A stretch of DNA of 22,784 nt from positions 315,670-338,453 of the forward strand of contig NW_014577069.1 of assembly GCF_000485595.1 (NCBI RefSeq), in the 5' to 3' direction. Source of the stretch: Priapulus caudatus (Eukaryota > Priapulida > Priapulimorpha > Priapulimorphida > Priapulidae). Both the position numbers and the translations under genes were made by a program. Below, one piece after another: positions 18,318 to 22,784 of this stretch; the first letter of the stretch is position 1, and every line of letters starts with the position of its first letter. Under the pieces are notes generated by a model that ran no database searches, had not been told where the DNA came from, and saw only the letters and a list, made by a program, of their open reading frames with translations.

Positions 18318-20714
18318 ATCAACCTGTAGAGTTACAGGTCTAATGACACTGGTTAGGTGATGGAAGGCAGGAGAGAGGGTTGGGCTGTTTTAAGGTGTTG
18401 AAGGCAGACGTGCAAGTTTTGATAAACGATTATTGTGAATACACTTGATTAGTAATAGGGCAATGTGAGGGCGGGTCTGTTCGTAGGTTGCGTGAGCGTG
18501 GTACACATGCAGTAGCCGCGTGGTCGTTAGCATTTAAACGCTTAATTTCAAGATCGCGAAACATTTATTTATTTATTCATATCTTCACCGCACTTTCTGC
18601 GCATGAGTTATTAATTGGAAGTGGCTCATCAGTACCACAAGAGTTGATGAAGTATTCAGCGTGACTCATCGAATAAACAGTGTCTCCAGATTTGTTTGTA
18701 AGAGATTATTATATATGCCGATATGTTGGCATAGGTACGCGATTTTCTAATATATACGTACACAGTACATACATTACACACGCACCCTCCCTCCCCACGC
18801 ACACACACGAAACGCAAATTGACATAAACGGGTATTCATTAACATTGCTAAAATGTAAACAGAATTTTAACTCTGTAAACAGGAACGTTCGTCCAACAGG
18901 CACCGCAATATCCGTGTCATTTGCAGGTATGACGGCTTGTGTGTACATTCATCAAGCTGCTAATAAACAACCCATAAGTTTATAGCCACAAATATTTTAC
19001 AAAAATGCCATTTTCTAAACATGCGATGTGGCCAGGTAAAATGCTAAACCTGTGTGAGCAGCCGTGGGCGTGCGTTGAACACAAAAGGTCACCACTAGAC
19101 TACAATTCTTGTTTACCAACCATGATTGCAGCCTATGCTAGTAATTAGTGAGAGAATAGTACATTTTCTGGTCGGTAGATCAAAGAGATTTAGCGGCGTC
19201 TGTTATGTACACTGCGGCGAAATGTAAACAATCAAATTTATCACGGACAGTGGTTATAGAACGCTCTGCCACTTTCTGCAGCCTTGGACCAGTGGTCACC
19301 GAAACAGCGAAAATGTTGAAAACCGTAAAAATTCAGTATTAGTGATATAGTCACAATTTCATGATATGTATCACACTCTGTCCGATTATTTACCTCTGCA
19401 TCGTTAATGATGTCCCTGGAATCAGTTCCCGGTAATATTCGCAATCAACTTGCCTTCCAACGTTGGATGTTGGCTGTGTATAACGAACGTATTTGTTGAG
19501 TAAAACGTGTTTGTAATCGTGTTCATATGGACATGCATGACGGGTTTGAGGAAGATTAAACTGCAAATCATTAACTCCGAATCTTTGGAGAAGGACCGAG
19601 GACCAAGAAACTGAGGATAGACGGACGAGGGAAGTAGAGTGCTGTAAGACGGCACCTCGTCGCATCCTAACCAAGGTCAACTGCTGGGGAAAAGCCTACA
19701 CGTGTGATCAGATGGCGCGTACAGTATACTTGCGAGAGACGGTAATTGAGACCAGTCGTTGGCACGAGGGTTATGTTGTGGGAGTGTTAAGTCTGTACCC
19801 GTTGGCGTGAGAGGAAATCGCTGTCAGTTTCTTACAGTCTAAGAAAAAATAGTTACGGAGAAGACAAGTTCTACAGTGGTTGGTTGGCTCCAGCGAAATG
19901 GTGATGTAACAGCGAAGGTAAAATAATATAGACATACGCGTTTATACAGATTAAAAATATACAAAAAACAATATACACAAATTGAAAAATGATATAACAT
20001 AACTGTATAACCATATAAAAATAAATAATATACGTTTGTTAGCTTCGAATGCCAATAGCTGACTCGGTCAATATATAACCTTAGGGAGGCAGTGACGAGC
20101 ACGCACGCTCGAGTAAATGACCACCGGCTAGGGGCCATAGTGAGCCCAGCCATTGGTGATTTTAAAAATTCATCGGGCGATTGGCGGCTCGTTAGTAATT
20201 CTGATTGCGGTAATAGGGCAGTGATAGATAATTGATGTCGCTATTCTCTGCGTCCAGTACTAATGTAGGTAACAATGATCGAATATAGGCAATACAATGA
20301 CACACACACGCGGACGGGGTCGCAAAATATCCGGCCTGCTACGTATGACCAATGAAGCAAGAACACGCGGCGGGTGGGATCAGTAGCGGGATGCCGAAAT
20401 TAGCATGCATGCGTGAATTGTAAAAGAAGGCCTGCGCGTCTAATTGCAAGTAGCAAAGTAATGCGCCATGTCAAGTGCTGGCGTCGTGCGTGAGTGACGT
20501 CATGGAACCTATAGTATAGATAGATGCTGTAGATGCATCGTTCCAAAGCTTCGTCAGGTTTGGACTTTGTCGTTGTATTCTTTTCGACCGTGGCAAAAAC
20601 GTTTTCTCAATTTTGAAACTTGCTGGTAGGTCGAGTGCAAACAAAAACTCCAAATATTCACGCGAAACAAAAATAGGGGGATTCCTTGTTAAATATAATT
20701 AATTTATTAATTAT
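18318..20714. other. Unassigned non-coding stretch
   Basis: No exon or element could be supported. AGATGGCGC, the Drosophila CTCF core word, occurs at 19710-19718. A short CA/CG-rich tract is at about 18778-18808. Open frames up to 104 codons lack recognisable features. Confidence 0.5.
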
Positions 20715-21372
20715 ACGGGCTTCCTTGGTAGATATATACGGGCTTCCTTTGTAAATATATACGGGCTTCTTTGGTAAATATATATGGGCTTTCTAATTGG
20801 TAAATATATACGGGCTTCATTAGTAAATATATATACGGGCTTCCTTGGTAAATATATATACGAGCTTCCTAGGTAAATGTATACGGATTTCCTTGGTAAA
20901 TATATACGGGCTTCCTTGGTAAATATATACGGACTTCCTTGGTAAATATATACGGCCTTTCTTGGTAAATATATATACGGGCTTCCTTGGTAAATATATA
21001 CGGGCTTCCTTGGTAAGTATATACGGGCTTCCTTGGTAAATATATATGGGCTTCCTTGGTAAGTATATACGGGCTTCCTTGGTAAATATATATGGGCTTC
21101 TTTGGTAAATATATACGGGCTTTCTTGGTAAATATATATACGGGCTTCCTTGGTAAATATATATGGGCTTCCTTGGTAAATATATACGGGCTTTCTTGGT
21201 AAATATATATACGGGCTTCCTTGGTAAATATATACGGGCTTCCTTGGTAAATATATATACAGGCTTCCTTGGTAAATATATACGGGCTTCCTTGGTAAAT
21301 ATATACGGGCTTCATTGTTAAATATATACGGGCTTCCTTGGTAAATATATACAGGTTTCCTATTTTTTCGTG
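20715..21372. repeat. 23-bp minisatellite, about 27 copies
   Basis: The unit ACGGGCTTCCTTGGTAAATATAT (23 bp) is repeated about 27 times from 20715 to 21350, with some units lengthened by an extra AT to 25 bp, followed by a decayed last unit. First and middle units vary most (for example GGGCTTTCTAATTGG in unit 4). Because 23 is not a multiple of three, three units read as 23 codons. The minus strand of the repeat lacks stops in any frame, which yields a 169-codon frame with Tyr-Ile-Phe-Thr-Lys-Glu and Lys-Pro-Val-Tyr motifs. It is not a gene by any independent sign. Confidence 0.96.
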
Positions 21373-22758
21373 CAACACAATTCGCTTATAATTTTTTAGT
21401 TATGGATTCTTACATCAGAGGTTCATCATAGGGGGTTCATCAGGTAAATTTCCACAAGCCGCTACTTCATAATTCTCGAATGTAAGAATTTCTGCAAGAA
21501 AGAGGCTTAATTATGCACATATTTTCTTTCATATTTATGCTGCCACCCTAGTGCAAATTCAGAATCAGTTCGATTTGCAGTGTAATACGCAGATGCCCAC
21601 ACAGACATCAAATTGCAAATTGCACAGCGTGTTTGACGATGAGAATGGATTTAAAGGCATTGTGATAGGTTACAAAAGCATCGAAATTCTGCATACAATG
21701 GCGGGCGACGCTATACAGATGTTCCCTGTTCAATGGGACTGTTACGTATTACCCTCGTAGTTAACATTTGAAAGCCGAGCTTTTGAGATTATCCTAAACC
21801 TGACACAGAGCTTATAGCCCTATAGCTTATAGCCTGGCAGTGTAGCCGAGTGTAGAATTAATTTTCATTAATGATATGTCAGCATATATGCGCACACATT
21901 GAAGCTGGATCGGATGGACTTACATACAGAATATACATTACATATAAATCACGGGTTCAGTGCCTCTTCCATAATCTGGACAGTATGTGTCAGCCAGTGG
22001 GTTTAGTTTCACTCAAAGCATTTTAGCACAATATTTGAAGAAAAACGATACAAGATAGTAAAGCTTGTTGGGTTAACTTTGCTCCTTCTCCGCATGGTGT
22101 ATAAAAAATTTCGTAAGCTAGTGTTTTATAACAACTGCTCAAAGTTAACTATCTTTTGACACGGGACGAGACAACCAGCTGCAGTAGTTACTGTTTTTTA
22201 GCGTACAGCCCGTAAGCGACGGCAACTCTATATGTATAGTGAACTCTGATTGATCACAAGATGCTTAAGAGGGGCAATAGCCATTCCATTCCAAAGTTGC
22301 CACTCCTGGCCGCATTTCAGATACGGGAAAGCAATGCCTGCGGGATGTGATTTTTTTCCCTCTTGCTGTGCTGTTCATTTTTGACCTTGCACTCCCATCA
22401 TCCTACCGATTAACACCCTACCTCTTACAATCTCTTGACACCTAGGAATTTGTATGTGACTGACTATAGGCCTATTTCATTGGCAACTTCTTGCAAGTTC
22501 CTCCCGAAGCAATCATTTTGCTTTTACGGCAGTGCAATTATGGTTATTGTAGAGGCCTTTAAAGAGTGGGCTGTAACCGTGTTGCATGCCCGGGGGCAGG
22601 GAATCTCACGGGAATTCGAGTTTGGCTGATAAGGACTGCTCAGCATTCAACAAAGCCTGGCTTTCTTACTCGTTCGCACTAATGTCTAAGAATTGGTTTT
22701 GGAACCAACTATGATATAAGTAAGAGATGATAATGCTGTGTAGAAATGGCGAGAAATC
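21373..22758. other. Unassigned non-coding stretch
   Basis: No exon or element is supported. A small duplication GCTTATAGCC occurs twice at about 21810-21834. A 64-codon frame at 22435-22629 contains DYRPISL, a word also found in LINE reverse transcriptases, but nothing around it continues such a domain. Confidence 0.5.
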
Positions 22759-22783
22759 GGGTGGCGGTGGGTGGTGGGTGGGG
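22759..22783 (+). other. G-quadruplex motif at right edge
   Basis: Four G runs of at least three (22759-22761, 22769-22771, 22776-22778, 22780-22783) are separated by 7, 4 and 1 bases, satisfying the usual G3+N1-7 pattern. The tract is cut off by the window end and may be part of a longer GGGT repeat. Confidence 0.7.
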
Positions 22784-22784
22784 T

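Noticed and set aside
20715-21372. CRISPR array
   Set aside because: The units are contiguous tandem repeats without spacers, and the setting is eukaryotic.
20869-21378. 169-codon minus-strand open frame with KEARIY/KPVYIYQGSP repeats
   Set aside because: It is entirely the translation of a 23-bp minisatellite whose minus strand has no stops in any frame. Nothing indicates selection on the protein.
22435-22629. Reverse-transcriptase-like word DYRPISL
   Set aside because: Seven residues alone. The following residues do not continue an RT fingers/palm domain, and no LINE features flank it.

Overview
This window looks like gene-poor nuclear DNA from an animal, probably an invertebrate. CpG dinucleotides are not depleted. 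There are long CA/TG and GCGT/ACGC microsatellites, many small inverted-repeat elements, and exon-like stretches bounded by GT/AG splice signals. No operon, bacterial gene, viral gene, rRNA or canonical tRNA could be supported. The phylum cannot be fixed from the sequence: a lophotrochozoan or an invertebrate deuterostome would fit, but nothing proves either.

Coding content is minimal. The best exon candidate is a 60-bp plus-strand exon at 1804-1863, with a pyrimidine-rich acceptor, an open reading frame of 20 codons and a strong GAG|GTAAGTG donor. A weaker candidate lies at 10556-10614, also plus strand, with a TTTTCCTGCAG acceptor, a well-placed ATG and a GAG|GTAAGC donor. The two cannot be consecutive coding exons, because joining them in phase 0 gives a stop at the third codon of the second. 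The rest reads as intron or intergenic DNA. The longer open frames (116-169 codons) are repeat translations or about what chance gives for this length and composition.

The window's main content is repeats. From left to right: a GCGT/GT microsatellite (1-60), a TC tract (332-363), a CA/CGCA array (859-1045), a 59-bp foldback element (1545-1603), the candidate exon (1804-1863), a compound inverted-repeat element with three related arms (4823-5028), an ACGC array (5560-5814), an AT tract (6524-6605), a 63-bp foldback element (9216-9278), a 36-bp hairpin insertion (9362-9397), the second candidate exon (10556-10614), a 34-bp tandem repeat (10982-11063), a 77-bp foldback element (11429-11505), a GTGC array (11798-12126), a 515-bp hAT-like non-autonomous element (13718-14232), a 40-bp perfect palindrome (16075-16114), a 76-bp terminal-inverted-repeat element (16259-16334), a 97-bp element with a perfect 8-bp target duplication (18213-18309), a 23-bp minisatellite of about 27 copies (20715-21372), and a G-quadruplex motif at the right edge.

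The most notable observation is that four very short palindromic insertions (40, 59, 63 and 77 bp) share related ends of the form CAxGAGTxxATAATxA. Three of them are flanked by perfect 7-bp direct repeats (ATTTTAT, GTATAAC, TTATTGG) and the fourth by a 5-of-7 match. This looks like one family of minimal MITEs with an unusual 7-bp target duplication. The smallest copy consists only of two 20-bp terminal repeats joined back to back.
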